Shown: positions 20,950 through 20,981 of the stretch, piece after piece | How the letters are laid out: each line of letters begins with the position of its first letter | How positions within the stretch are numbered: the stretch's first letter is position 1 | Assembly: GCA_002102825.1 (NCBI GenBank) | Contig: DABJ01000021.1 | Location: 1-20,981, forward strand | Origin: Candidatus Gastranaerophilales bacterium HUM_12 | GTDB lineage: Bacteria > Cyanobacteriota > Vampirovibrionia > Gastranaerophilales > Gastranaerophilaceae | DNA length: 20,981 nucleotides | Reading direction: 5' to 3' | Translations under genes and position numbers: made by a program | The notes under the pieces: generated by a model | The model's input: the letters and a program-made list of their open reading frames with translations, nothing else | Told to the model about the DNA's origin: nothing | Databases searched by the model: none

Positions 20950-20981
20950 GATTTTACAATAAAAGTTAAAAGAGTGGCGAT

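Noticed and set aside
1..20981. CRISPR array or insertion sequence
   Set aside because: No regularly spaced direct repeats and no transposase motif or flanking inverted repeats were seen in either strand.

Overview
The window looks like a chromosomal segment of a non-photosynthetic relative of cyanobacteria, most likely a host-associated Vampirovibrionia/Melainabacteria member (Gastranaerophilales-like). This is an inference from four things: strong AT bias, a response regulator with the cyanobacterial RpaB sequence pattern, a PDZ/DUF512 iron-sulfur protein of the kind long annotated in cyanobacteria, and the absence of photosynthesis genes. KdsB implies a Kdo-containing lipopolysaccharide and therefore an outer membrane.

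Layout. Positions 1-226 hold a GC-rich, structured, repeat-like block. Positions 227-3760 are a minus-strand run: smpB, an unknown protein, an OppF/DppF-type ATPase, a small XRE regulator, recR and ybaB. From 3829 to 9207 the plus strand carries a matrixin-like zinc peptidase, accD-accA, prmA, kdsB and the RpaB-like regulator, with a clear terminator at 9214-9240. Two tandem paralogous one-helix membrane proteins follow, both starting with TTG. A complete tRNA-His (10197-10273) with its own promoter and terminator then opens an accessory-looking stretch. That stretch carries an ADP-ribosyltransferase-like protein, a small exported or lipoprotein candidate, a 531-residue protein with a phosphoribosyltransferase-like loop, an apparently solitary N6-adenine DNA methyltransferase, a membrane glycosyltransferase, a secreted adhesin-E-like protein, a disordered repeat protein and a HEFQH metallopeptidase candidate. 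The window closes with a padR-duf512 overlapping pair, a decayed XRE regulator and rpsU.

How the genes fit together. AccD and AccA form the carboxyltransferase half of acetyl-CoA carboxylase. SmpB, PrmA, tRNA-His and S21 serve translation. RecR and YbaB form a common recombination/nucleoid pair. KdsB and the membrane glycosyltransferase serve the envelope.

Best leads: (1) an HLR1-like direct repeat, the known RpaB target, directly upstream of the rpaB-like gene; (2) a pair of paralogous proteins at opposite ends of the window, one with an intact HEFQH zinc motif and one in which it has become KEAFG; (3) four genes (smpB, oppF, the matrixin, padR) without a Shine-Dalgarno sequence whose ATG lies exactly 6 nt after a -10 hexamer, suggesting leaderless mRNAs; (4) the unrecognised ART-like and PRTase-like proteins in the accessory block. 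All similarity statements come from reading motifs by eye; no database search was run.
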